64,000 nucleotides of DNA from an uncultured Lachnospiraceae bacterium (GTDB taxonomy: Bacteria > Bacillota > Clostridia > Lachnospirales > Lachnospiraceae), in contig CAJUTU010000008.1 of the NCBI GenBank assembly GCA_910589385.1, forward strand, positions 54,528-118,527, read 5' to 3'. The notes under the pieces are model-generated. The model made no database searches. It was not told where the DNA came from and saw nothing but the letters and a program-made list of their open reading frames with translations. This document shows, piece by piece, positions 42,342 to 50,792 of this stretch. The first letter of the stretch is position 1; each line of letters starts with the position of its first letter. The translations under genes and the position numbers were made by a program.

Positions 42342-42373
42342 AAAAAAGAGTTTCGCATGCGAAACTCTTTTTT
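42342..42373. terminator. fully palindromic bidirectional terminator
   Basis: A 32-base perfect palindrome centred between 42357 and 42358: six A, GAGTTTCGC, its complement and six T. It acts as a U-tailed hairpin on both strands and separates the importer from the next operon. Confidence 0.85.
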
Positions 42374-42442
42374 AAAACTGTGCGTCCGGCAGGCGCATGT
42401 TCTAACGGCAGCTATAATGTTTAGTTTAGAAGGAGTAAAAAA

Positions 42443-44275
42443 ATGAGTGAATTTATTCTGAATGTGATCCATCGTCCGGAAATGGTGCCGGAGTATTCTG
42501 CTACGGTAACCGGACATGGAAAAGAAGAGGATATCGGGGACAAAAAACTTTTGACAGAATCCCTGGACATTTTCAAGACTCAGCAGAGACTGGCACATGA
42601 AAATGGATTAAAAGTAACGATCCATATGACCTATGCGGCTTTGTTCAATGCAGAGGCGGTACAGATCGCAAAAGAGGATCATGAGAAATACGGCGACGAG
42701 ATCGCGCTGTCTCTTTTGGGGCTGCCCTGCGAACAATTCCGTGAGAAATATAAAACAAAGGACTTCTGTATCTGGATGTTTTCCATGGAAGACAAAAAGA
42801 AGATTGTAGATGATGTATTTGCAAAGTTTCATGATACTTTTGGATTTTATCCGGAATCTACAGGCTCCTATTATATGGATGCAGATCTGACCAATTATAT
42901 CAAGGAGGCTTATCCGTCTGTCAAGTGCGCCATTGCCACCTGTTGGGAGGAAGGACCGAAGGCGTACCATACCTGTAATAATTCCTGGTATACCTTGTTC
43001 GACGGCGGCCCGTGGGCGCCGTGGATCCCATCGAAACAAAATACCCATGCTCCGGCTGCGGACGAGGCAGAGGACAGTGGGATCGTGGCGATCCCCCACT
43101 TGTCGAGAGATCTGCTTGCCTGCTACGACGGGAATGGCTCCAACTTTGGCACACATCCCCAGAATGTACTGAGGGGTATGATCTATGATTCCAAGACATG
43201 GGAATTTCCATATTTGTATAATCTGATAGACCAGTACCGCGCCCAGGAGAAGTACAACAATGGTTATGCCTACAATATGATGTTTGTAGGCCCTGGATGG
43301 ATGAACAAGATGGGACGCTGGGAGGCTCCTTATGAGCTGCTTTTGAAATCCTATTCGGATGGCTGTAAATATTATGGGGATCTGAAGAAAGAGGGAAAAC
43401 TCATTGACATGACGATGTCTGAGTTCGCAGATTATTATCGGAAGAAAAAATCCTACACAGAGCCGGAATGTGCGCTTTGGCGGGATATCCTGTATGGCTC
43501 TGACAAGCAGGTGTTCTGGTATACAGATCCCTACATGAGGGCTGGGGTGAATATGGACCAGGGCGGCGCTATTTTTGATCTGCGTCCTTATGCTGCCAAG
43601 CTGAGATGGGAGGTGGGGATCGGGACGAAGCATGTACAGGATGCATCCTATCCGTTCCTGATACAGGAAAAATACCGGGCCGGTTATTTTACCCACTATG
43701 CGGGGGAAGGTACGATCAGGAGCGCGAAAGTCTGCCATAATGGAGAAGAGGTGGATATGTGCCTGTGCCGGACAAAAGCGCATTTTTCCCATGAGGGAAA
43801 GACCAGGATCCTGACATTAGACCCGGTGGATATTGAATTTTCGGATCTGACCGTAACCCTCCAGACGAAAGAATATTTTGAGGAGGGAACAGGCTCTGTC
43901 AAAATCGAACGGTCAATCCTTTCCATGAGCGACCCGGATGCGGAAGTAGAATTGAATGAATATATGGTGGCATGCTACGGGACCACCGAATATCCGGAGG
44001 ATATGAGCGGAATTCTTTTGAAATGTGAGGGCAGCGAGACAAAAGAGATTGTTTATGAATACCGCTGCAGAGAAGAAAGCCTGCAGGGAGCGGATGCGGT
44101 ATCGGCAGTGATTCCTGCCATTGAGACAAAAGTATCTATGACACAGACCGGAGGCGGAGAAGGGTATATCAGAGAAGGATATGCATTTTCACCGATGTTT
44201 ACACTGGGATACAAGAAAAAGATTTCAGATAAGGAGGTATATGCAACATGGCTCAATCTGGAAAAGGCAGATTAA
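42443..44275 (+). CDS. large cytosolic protein of the glycan region, function unknown
   Basis: 610 residues, no signal peptide. I do not recognise the family with confidence. The first 350 residues look like a polysaccharide deacetylase/glycosidase-type barrel (LKVTIHMTYAALFNAEAVQI, FGFYPESTGSYYMDADLTNY, AIATCWEEGPKAYHTCNNSW), and the last 250 are beta-rich (FSDLTVTLQTKEYFEEG, SMTQTGGGEGYIREG). It might belong to the DUF3863/DUF3864 group, recalled only by name. GGAGT before ATG 42443. A 72-codon zinc-ribbon gene overlaps its end by 28 bases. Location behind a sugar importer and before GH20 argues for a carbohydrate substrate. Confidence 0.6.
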   Translation: MSEFILNVIHRPEMVPEYSATVTGHGKEEDIGDKKLLTESLDIFKTQQRLAHENGLKVTIHMTYAALFNAEAVQIAKEDHEKYGDEIALSLLGLPCEQFREKYKTKDFCIWMFSMEDKKKIVDDVFAKFHDTFGFYPESTGSYYMDADLTNYIKEAYPSVKCAIATCWEEGPKAYHTCNNSWYTLFDGGPWAPWIPSKQNTHAPAADEAEDSGIVAIPHLSRDLLACYDGNGSNFGTHPQNVLRGMIYDSKTWEFPYLYNLIDQYRAQEKYNNGYAYNMMFVGPGWMNKMGRWEAPYELLLKSYSDGCKYYGDLKKEGKLIDMTMSEFADYYRKKKSYTEPECALWRDILYGSDKQVFWYTDPYMRAGVNMDQGGAIFDLRPYAAKLRWEVGIGTKHVQDASYPFLIQEKYRAGYFTHYAGEGTIRSAKVCHNGEEVDMCLCRTKAHFSHEGKTRILTLDPVDIEFSDLTVTLQTKEYFEEGTGSVKIERSILSMSDPDAEVELNEYMVACYGTTEYPEDMSGILLKCEGSETKEIVYEYRCREESLQGADAVSAVIPAIETKVSMTQTGGGEGYIREGYAFSPMFTLGYKKKISDKEVYATWLNLEKAD

Positions 44276-44466
44276 ACTACAGGTGTCCTTCCTGTTTTAT
44301 GCGGGATCTGGATATTGATATGTTTTATGATAAGGATAAACAGGAATATTATTGCCTGCGGTGCCAGTTTACCGGAACGGAGGAAGACGTGCTGGCCGGC
44401 AATGAGACGGTGCGCATCCGGTATAAGGCAATGCATAAAAGATATGAGAAGTTTGATTTTGATTAA
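44248..44466 (+). CDS. small zinc-ribbon protein
   Basis: 72 residues with two CxxC pairs, CPSC (residues about 13-16) and CLRC (about 36-39), separated by an acidic stretch (DLDIDMFYDKDKQEYY), i.e. a one-zinc ribbon. Highly charged C-terminus. AAGGAGGT at about 44230-44237 is a perfect ribosome site although it lies inside the preceding gene, and this argues that the frame is really used. Function unknown; it may bind nucleic acid or act as a partner of the 610-residue protein. Confidence 0.7.
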   Translation: MAQSGKGRLNYRCPSCFMRDLDIDMFYDKDKQEYYCLRCQFTGTEEDVLAGNETVRIRYKAMHKRYEKFDFD

Positions 44467-44516
44467 TACGAAAAACGGATAAACAAAGGTTTTGGGAAAC
44501 GTGTAAAAGATAAATG

Positions 44517-44545
44517 TTGAAAAATATGTTCCTGTCATGTATGAT
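44517..44545 (+). promoter_or_regulatory. promoter of the GH20 gene
   Basis: TTGAAA (44517-44522), 17-base spacer, TATGAT (44540-44545). The leader of about 150 bases contains a 7-bp hairpin (TAGGAGC 44568-44574 with GCTCCTA 44593-44599) and one TTTCAAAG box at about 44659. Confidence 0.6.
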
Positions 44546-44705
44546 ACTATAGACAGGCAAAATGAATTAGGAGCTGTAAACATTTCTTTATGGCTCCTAT
44601 CGTATTGTTCGAATATACTTATAGATAACATATTGGCAGCACACAAAAACACATGTTTTCAAAGATAAGTGTCCGAGAGTGTATCAAAGTGAAATGGAGG
44701 AAATT

Positions 44706-46157
44706 ATGCAGATTTCAGTGATACCAGAACCAAAAAGAATCATAGAGGACGGGGGCGGCGCTGCGAAAGCAGCGGTCATAGAACGAAAAATCGATCAAAA
44801 GCTTCAGGAGGAAGAATACCGGCTGCGGCTGAATAAAGATGGGATTTCAATCGCAGGCGGCAGCGAGAGAGCATGCCTGTATGCAGAGGCAACCATAGAG
44901 CAGCTTAAAGTACAGTGCCCGGAACGTCTCCCATGCCTTACTATAGAAGACAGGCCGTCTCATCCGTGGAGGGCATTTCATATTGACTGTGCCAGACATT
45001 TTTTTCCGTCAGATGAATTGAAGAAGATGATCAAGATGTGTGCGCATTTTAAAATGAACCGATTCCATTGGCATTTTATGGATGACCAGGGGTGGCGGAT
45101 TGAATGCAGTCGGTATCCGCTTCTGCATCAGATCGGGGCGGTCCGTAAAGGGGATCATTTCGGATGCTATCATTCGGAAGAGATTGAGGACCGATATTAT
45201 ACAAGGGATGAAGTGAAAGAAATTGTGTCTTATTGTGAAAGCCTTGGCATTGAAGTGGTTCCAGAGGTTGATATGCCTGGACATGCCACAGCTATTCTGG
45301 CGGCTTACCCAGAACTTGGGTGCCATGGAAAAAAGATGGAGGTAGCCACCAGGCAGGGGATTTTCCGGGACATCTTATGCTGTGGGAAAGAGGAGGTCTT
45401 TACATTTATTGAAAATGTCCTGGACGACCTTATGGATCTGTTTCCCTCAAAGTATTTCCATATAGGCGGCGACGAGGCACCCAAGGAACGCTGGAAGAAG
45501 TGCCCGCTGTGTCAGAAACGGATGGAACAAGAGGGGCTTGCCAATATGCAGCAGCTGCAGGGGTATATGGAAAACCGGATTGCAGCATATTTAAAAGAGA
45601 GGGGACGAATGGCTGTCGTATGGAATGAAGCGGCAAATGGCGGGAATTTAGATCCGGACACCATTGTACAGCTTTGGATAGAGGATAAGGAGCACATGGT
45701 GGAGTATCATCTTGCGAAGGGTGGAAAAGCGATTCTTTCCCCGGTGAAGAATTGCTATTGTGATTATCCATATGGAGTGACTTCGTTGGAAACGGTTTAT
45801 CAGCTGGATGACAGCCCCGGGGAGCTGGCGGAGGTAAAAGACCGGATTTTAGGAACGGAATGCCTGGCATGGACAGAGTATATCCGGGATGCCGGAAAGC
45901 TGGAAACAATGTGCTGGCCCAGATACGCAGCGTCTGCGGAGGTTGGATGGTGCGGAAAAGAGAGACCGGGATATCTTTCGTTTGAAAAGCGGCTGAAAGC
46001 TTTACTGCCTCTATTTGAAGCGTATGGAATACAGATTACAGAGGAATCCGGCTGGGTTCTGCCGGAAGAAGAGGCGAAGAGGCAGAAAGAGGAGTTCCAG
46101 AAAAATTTCAGTGAAGAGTCCCGGGAGGAACTGAAGAAGGTGCAGGAAGAGATTTAA
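44706..46157 (+). CDS. beta-N-acetylhexosaminidase, glycoside hydrolase family 20
   Basis: 483 residues. The catalytic Asp-Glu pair of GH20 is in YFHIGGDEAPKERW (about residues 251-264); other hallmarks are WRAFHIDCARHFFP (about 87-100), MNRFHWHFMDDQGWRIE (about 116-132) and VVPEVDMPGHATAILAAYPE (about 186-205). No signal peptide, so it removes terminal GlcNAc or GalNAc from imported oligosaccharides by substrate-assisted catalysis. Start ATG 44706 with GGAGG at 44696-44700; GTG 44679 lies upstream of the ribosome site. With lacZ and the importer it suggests use of host or milk-type glycans. Confidence 0.93.
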   Translation: MQISVIPEPKRIIEDGGGAAKAAVIERKIDQKLQEEEYRLRLNKDGISIAGGSERACLYAEATIEQLKVQCPERLPCLTIEDRPSHPWRAFHIDCARHFFPSDELKKMIKMCAHFKMNRFHWHFMDDQGWRIECSRYPLLHQIGAVRKGDHFGCYHSEEIEDRYYTRDEVKEIVSYCESLGIEVVPEVDMPGHATAILAAYPELGCHGKKMEVATRQGIFRDILCCGKEEVFTFIENVLDDLMDLFPSKYFHIGGDEAPKERWKKCPLCQKRMEQEGLANMQQLQGYMENRIAAYLKERGRMAVVWNEAANGGNLDPDTIVQLWIEDKEHMVEYHLAKGGKAILSPVKNCYCDYPYGVTSLETVYQLDDSPGELAEVKDRILGTECLAWTEYIRDAGKLETMCWPRYAASAEVGWCGKERPGYLSFEKRLKALLPLFEAYGIQITEESGWVLPEEEAKRQKEEFQKNFSEESREELKKVQEEI

Positions 46158-46170
46158 GGGGTGATTGGAT

Positions 46171-47874
46171 ATGCAGACATCAACAGAGCTGAGAAATCTA
46201 TTAAACCGGATTGACCATAAGAGTTATCCGGCATATAAAGATACGAAAGGCTTTTACCAGTTTCCGGGGTATGTACTTTCGATCGACCATGTGCAGGGAG
46301 ATCCGTTTGCGTCTCCATCAAAGGTGAGTGTGCATATGAAAGGCGGGATTGCGGGATTTCCGAAGGAGTTATATTGTGGGAAGTGCCAGAAGACGGCATT
46401 GCAGGATTATCTGACCCGGCAGTTTCACCGGGCGGTGGAGCAATATGCATTTAAGGCAAAAGGCTCTGGCAAGAGCGGTCTGATTTCCGTCAGCAGGTGT
46501 GGACAGGAGGTCTTAGAGCGGACAGCCTGCCAGATGGATGCAAAAAGCGGAGATATCGTCCTGCGTATGGAAATTGGATTTCCGGCGAATGGGCGGACGA
46601 TCAACGCAAGAGAACTGGAGAAAATCCTGTTTGATTTCCTCCCGGATTGTGTGGAGCAGTCCCTTTACTATAAAACCTGTAATAAAAAGAAGGTGCGCAG
46701 TGTGATCGACCTGGCAGAAGACCAGGAGTATATCCGGAAACAGTTAGAAGTCCAGGGGCTTACTGCTTTTGTGGCAAATGGCTCTATTTTGCCGAGGGAA
46801 TCCGGGATTTCGGCGCGGCCGATGAAAGGGGCGGTGGCTTTTCAGTCTCCGAAAGAGATGGAAGTCACGATGGAGCTGCCCCATAAGGGTACTTTGGCCG
46901 GTATGGGCATCCGAAAGGGGATTACCTTGATCGTAGGCGGCGGCTACCATGGGAAATCCACTCTGTTGAAGGCGCTGGAGCTGGGGGTGTATGATCACAT
47001 TGCCGGAGACGGACGGGAATATGTGATCACCGATGCATCTGCTGTAAAGATCCGGGCGGAGGATGGGAGAAGTATAAAAAAGACGGATATTTCTATGTTT
47101 ATCAATGACCTGCCCAATGGAAAGGAGACGCGGGGATTCTATACCGAGGATGCCAGCGGAAGTACCTCCCAGGCGGCGAATGTGATAGAAGGCATGGAGG
47201 CAGGCGCTAAGGCGCTGCTGATCGACGAGGATACGAGCGCTACCAATTTTATGATCCGGGATGAATTGATGCAGCGGGTGATCCACCGGGATATGGAGCC
47301 GATCACGCCGTTTATTGACCGGATTCGGGAACTGTATGAGAATTATGGGATTTCTACGGTGATCGTGGCAGGCAGTTCCGGGGCATATTTTCATATTGCG
47401 GATACCATTGTACAGATGGATAAATATGTACCAAAGGAGATTACTGCATTTGCCAAAAAAGAGGCGGAGAGCTTTCCTGCGCTTAGTGGGTTGGAAGAGC
47501 CTGCAAAGAAGCCTGTATTTGCGAGATGTCCAGGCCAGAATAAGGCATATAGGGGAAATGACAGAATCAAGATGAAGACCATGGGACGGGAGGCAGTACA
47601 GATTAACCGGGAGAATATTGATCTGCGGTATGTGGAGCAGTTGACTGACAGTGAACAGGTGACTGCGCTGGGATACTGTGTACGGTATGCGGAAAAGCAC
47701 TTTTTCGGCGGACGTACAACGATTCAGGGAGTGGTTAAAAAGCTGGAAGAGAAGATCATGCAGGATGGGCTGGCAGGACTTTGTGAGAGCCAGTCAAATG
47801 TGGCCGGGCTTGCGATGCCGAGGGAGCAGGAGATATTCGCCTGTCTGAACAGGTATCGGGGGCTGGCGCTGTAA
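46171..47874 (+). CDS. ABC-ATPase domain protein (PF09818-like)
   Basis: 568-residue soluble protein. The centre carries an ABC-like nucleotide site: Walker A ITLIVGGGYHGKSTLLKALE (about residues 250-269), a signature-like GSTSQAANVIEGMEAG (about 330-345), Walker B ALLIDEDTSATNFM (about 348-361) and a late VIVAGSSGAYFHIAD switch stretch (about 397-411). Its single ABC-type ATPase domain sits between large unique N- and C-terminal parts; members of this conserved family are widespread in Firmicutes but have no settled function. No membrane segments. ATG 46171, spaced from AAGGGGTG (46156-46163), lies 13 bases after the GH20 stop, so the two are cotranscribed. Confidence 0.82.
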   Translation: MQTSTELRNLLNRIDHKSYPAYKDTKGFYQFPGYVLSIDHVQGDPFASPSKVSVHMKGGIAGFPKELYCGKCQKTALQDYLTRQFHRAVEQYAFKAKGSGKSGLISVSRCGQEVLERTACQMDAKSGDIVLRMEIGFPANGRTINARELEKILFDFLPDCVEQSLYYKTCNKKKVRSVIDLAEDQEYIRKQLEVQGLTAFVANGSILPRESGISARPMKGAVAFQSPKEMEVTMELPHKGTLAGMGIRKGITLIVGGGYHGKSTLLKALELGVYDHIAGDGREYVITDASAVKIRAEDGRSIKKTDISMFINDLPNGKETRGFYTEDASGSTSQAANVIEGMEAGAKALLIDEDTSATNFMIRDELMQRVIHRDMEPITPFIDRIRELYENYGISTVIVAGSSGAYFHIADTIVQMDKYVPKEITAFAKKEAESFPALSGLEEPAKKPVFARCPGQNKAYRGNDRIKMKTMGREAVQINRENIDLRYVEQLTDSEQVTALGYCVRYAEKHFFGGRTTIQGVVKKLEEKIMQDGLAGLCESQSNVAGLAMPREQEIFACLNRYRGLAL

Positions 47875-47985
47875 GCTGGGATTTTTATGCAAGCGTGGCA
47901 TCAAAGGCAGAGGCTTAACGAAATAGTTGGGTTTGGCATTAAGTAGAGTGAAAAAAATCAATCGGCAGAAAAAGGAGATGGGCAC

Positions 47986-49395
47986 ATGGGTGGATTTTTT
48001 GGAGTTGCTTCGAAGAAAAATTGTACGTTAGAGTTGTTTTATGGGGTGGATTATCATTCCCATCTGGGTACACGGCGCGGCGGAATGGCGATGTATGGAG
48101 AAGAAGGGTTTCAGAGGGCGATCCACAATATTGAAAATTCTCCTTTCCGGACAAAATTTGAGAAGGATGCAGAGGAATTAAAAGGGCACCTTGGAATTGG
48201 CTGTATTTCTGACTATGAGCCACAGCCGCTCCTCATCCAGTCCCATCTGGGGAGTTTTGCGATCATTACGGTAGGGAAGATCAACAATCAGGAAGCTCTG
48301 TTAAAAGAGACTTACCGGGATGGCCGTTCTCATTTCCAGGAGATGAGCGGCGGCCAGATCAATGCTACAGAATTGATTGCATCATTAATCTGCAAGTCTG
48401 ATACTCTTGTGGGGGGAATCCGCTATGTGCAGGAGATGGTGGATGGTTCTATGACGATCCTGCTGATGACAAGGGAAGGGATTTATGCAGCCAGGGATAA
48501 GTATGGGCGGACTCCCGTTGTAGTCGGAAAACGAGAAGATGCCTATTGTGTGTCTTTTGAGAATTTTGCGTATATCAACCTGGGATTTGAACATGACAGG
48601 GAACTCCGGCCTGCTGAGGTGGTATTTATTACCCCGGACAGTGTGGAGACGGTCAGCCAGCCGGGAGCAGAGATGAAGATCTGTTCCTTCCTGTGGGTGT
48701 ACTATGGTTATCCTACTTCTTCTTATGAAGGGATCAATGTGGAAGAGATGCGTTATAAATGCGGTAGTATGCTGGCAAAACGGGATAATGGTTCCGTGTC
48801 TCCTGATATTGTTGCGGGAGTTCCGGATTCGGGAATCGCACATGCCGTCGGATATGCCAATGAATCCGGTATTCCATATGCAAGGCCCTTTATCAAATAT
48901 ACTCCGACCTGGCCCCGTTCTTTTATGCCTGCGAACCAGAGCCAGAGGGATCTGATCGCACGGATGAAGCTGATCCCTGTACAGCAGTTGATCGAAGGAA
49001 AGAAACTGCTCCTGATCGATGACTCGATCGTGCGTGGGACACAGCTCCGGGAGACTACAGAATTTTTGTATAACAGCGGGGCAAAGGAAGTCCACGTCCG
49101 TCCGGCTTGCCCGCCGCTTTTGTATGGCTGTAAATATCTGAATTTCTCACGTTCCAAGTCAGATCTGGATCTGATCGCAAGGCGGGTGATCCAGGCAAGG
49201 GAACAGGAAACGACTCCGGAGATACTTGCGGAGTATTCAGACCCGTGCAGTGAGAAATATGAGGAGATGGTAGAGGAGATCAGGAAACAGCAGAATTTCA
49301 CGACACTTCGGTATCACAGATTGGATGATATGGTGAAATCCATCGGTTTGTCCCCATGCCAGTTGTGTACATACTGTTTTGATGGGAAAGAGTAG
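47986..49395 (+). CDS. PurF-like amidophosphoribosyltransferase homologue lacking the glutaminase cysteine
   Basis: 469 residues. The N-terminal half has the class II glutamine amidotransferase fold (SHLGTRRGGMAMYGEEGFQ; LGIGCISDYEP; AARDKYGRTPVVVGKR) but starts MGGFFGVAS, so the obligatory N-terminal Cys (MCGI in true PurF) is Gly. The C-terminal phosphoribosyltransferase half keeps the PRPP motif KLLLIDDSIVRGTQLRET (about residues 341-358) and FIKYTPTWPRSFM; the tail SPCQLCTYCFDG resembles the Fe-S cysteines of the Bacillus enzyme. It may use free ammonia, take ammonia from a partner, or be regulatory. GGAGATGGGCAC before the ATG. Confidence 0.85.
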   Translation: MGGFFGVASKKNCTLELFYGVDYHSHLGTRRGGMAMYGEEGFQRAIHNIENSPFRTKFEKDAEELKGHLGIGCISDYEPQPLLIQSHLGSFAIITVGKINNQEALLKETYRDGRSHFQEMSGGQINATELIASLICKSDTLVGGIRYVQEMVDGSMTILLMTREGIYAARDKYGRTPVVVGKREDAYCVSFENFAYINLGFEHDRELRPAEVVFITPDSVETVSQPGAEMKICSFLWVYYGYPTSSYEGINVEEMRYKCGSMLAKRDNGSVSPDIVAGVPDSGIAHAVGYANESGIPYARPFIKYTPTWPRSFMPANQSQRDLIARMKLIPVQQLIEGKKLLLIDDSIVRGTQLRETTEFLYNSGAKEVHVRPACPPLLYGCKYLNFSRSKSDLDLIARRVIQAREQETTPEILAEYSDPCSEKYEEMVEEIRKQQNFTTLRYHRLDDMVKSIGLSPCQLCTYCFDGKE

Positions 49396-49445
49396 AGAAT
49401 CGTTTTAAAATGATTTAGGCAGCTGGATTTACAGGCTGATAAAAA

Positions 49446-49497
49446 GCGGCTGGGTCTGCACTAAGAATTTGAAAAGTTTTAGTGCAGCAGCCGCTTT
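49446..49497. terminator. terminator between the PurF-like gene and hydF
   Basis: AAGCGGCTG plus CTGCACTAA on the left pair with TTAGTGCAG plus CAGCCGCTT on the right (about 49446-49469 against 49477-49497). The loop is short and the flanks AT-rich; it lies between convergent genes. Confidence 0.75.
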
Positions 49498-49514
49498 CTG
49501 AATATGACAATTTA

Positions 49515-50744
49515 TCAAATGAGTTCTGGGAATGGTTCAATACTCCTGTTTAGGATTCCGTGCATATGCGCGATCGCAGTCCCATAGTTTGTCATGGGAA
49601 TTCCCTGGTCGATTGCGCATTGCATGCGGTATTTCATCTCTCGCTCATTCAGGGTACATCCGCCGCAGTGGATGACCAGGCGGTATTTACTCAAATCTAC
49701 GGGGAATTCGGTTCCACTTGTAAACGCAAAATGAAGTTCTTTTCCGGTATGCTTTCGGATCCATCCTGGAAGCTTTACGGTTCCGATATCTTCACACTGA
49801 CGGTGGTGGGTACAGCCTTCGCAGATAAGGATGTTATCACCGTCCTGTAGTGTATCCAGGACGGCAGCGCCCTGCACGACTGTTTTTAAATTCCCTTTAT
49901 ATCGGGCAAACAGGATTGAGAAAGAAGTCAAAGGGATATTTTCTGGGACATCGGCAGCGACTTTTTCAAATGCCTGGCTGTCTGTGATGACCAGGGAGGG
50001 TTTTGTGCCAAGCCGTGCAAGGGTTTCGGGAAGTTCGGTCTCTCTTACTGCAATTGCCGTTGCTCCGGCCTCCAATATGTCTCGGATCGTCTGCTGCTGC
50101 GGAAGAATGAGGCGTCCTTTCGGGGCCGCGCTGTCAATAGGAATGACAAGCACGACAAAATCATTTGGCTGGATCAGATCTGCAACAATATGTTTTTCTG
50201 CATGGCAAGACGGAATCTGCTTTGCGATCAATTCCTTTAGTTCCCAAATCTTTTCTCCGGTTACAGCGCTGACTGCGATACAGTTTTGAGGAGAAACGGT
50301 TTCGGAAATCTCCTTTTCCTTTACGGTATCTGCATTTTGTTGGTTTCTGTAAAGATCCGATTTGTTGAAGACAACCACATAAGGAATCCTTTTATCCCGG
50401 ATTTTGTCCAGAATTTTCTGGTCTTCTGCTGTGATTCCCGTGCCGTAGTCAACAACCAGTACAGCAATATCGGTTTTATTTAATACCTGATAAGCTTTTT
50501 GGATCCGCAGAGCTCCCAGTTCCCCTTCATCATCCAGTCCGGGGGTGTCGATGAGCACCACCGGACCCAGAGGGAGCAGTTCCATTGCTTTTTGGACCGG
50601 ATCGGTAGTCGTTCCTTTGATATCCGACACAATAGCCAGGTTCTGGCTCGTGATAGCATTGATAATGCTGGATTTTCCGGCATTTCTTTTTCCAAAGATA
50701 CCGATATGGGTACGGTCTGCGGATGGTGCGGCATTTAAGCTCAT
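49515..50744 (-). CDS. hydF: [FeFe]-hydrogenase maturation GTPase HydF
   Basis: 409-residue scaffold that assembles the 2Fe subcluster and hands it to the hydrogenase. GTPase motifs: G1 GKRNAGKSSI (about residues 18-27), DTPGLDDEGELG (about 66-77) and FNKSDLY (about 126-132). The 4Fe-4S site of HydF (CxH then HCxxC) is present as EGCTHHRQ and IHCGGCTLNE in the C-terminal third. It is the last gene of the leftward TM1266-hydG-hydF operon; hydE and the hydrogenase itself are not in the window. TAAGGAGGA lies upstream of ATG 50744. Confidence 0.95.
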   Translation of the reverse strand: MSLNAAPSADRTHIGIFGKRNAGKSSIINAITSQNLAIVSDIKGTTTDPVQKAMELLPLGPVVLIDTPGLDDEGELGALRIQKAYQVLNKTDIAVLVVDYGTGITAEDQKILDKIRDKRIPYVVVFNKSDLYRNQQNADTVKEKEISETVSPQNCIAVSAVTGEKIWELKELIAKQIPSCHAEKHIVADLIQPNDFVVLVIPIDSAAPKGRLILPQQQTIRDILEAGATAIAVRETELPETLARLGTKPSLVITDSQAFEKVAADVPENIPLTSFSILFARYKGNLKTVVQGAAVLDTLQDGDNILICEGCTHHRQCEDIGTVKLPGWIRKHTGKELHFAFTSGTEFPVDLSKYRLVIHCGGCTLNEREMKYRMQCAIDQGIPMTNYGTAIAHMHGILNRSIEPFPELI

Positions 50745-50792
50745 CTATCATTCCTCCTTATATATGAAATCCATTTGCTCAGCAAAGAAATA

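Noticed and set aside
42608..43792. A 394-codon minus-strand frame opposite the 610-residue gene
   Set aside because: The plus-strand gene has a ribosome site and protein-like composition; the antisense frame has neither and looks like a codon-bias shadow.
46744..47700. A 318-codon minus-strand frame inside the ABC-ATPase gene
   Set aside because: Shadow of a gene with intact Walker motifs; no start signals.
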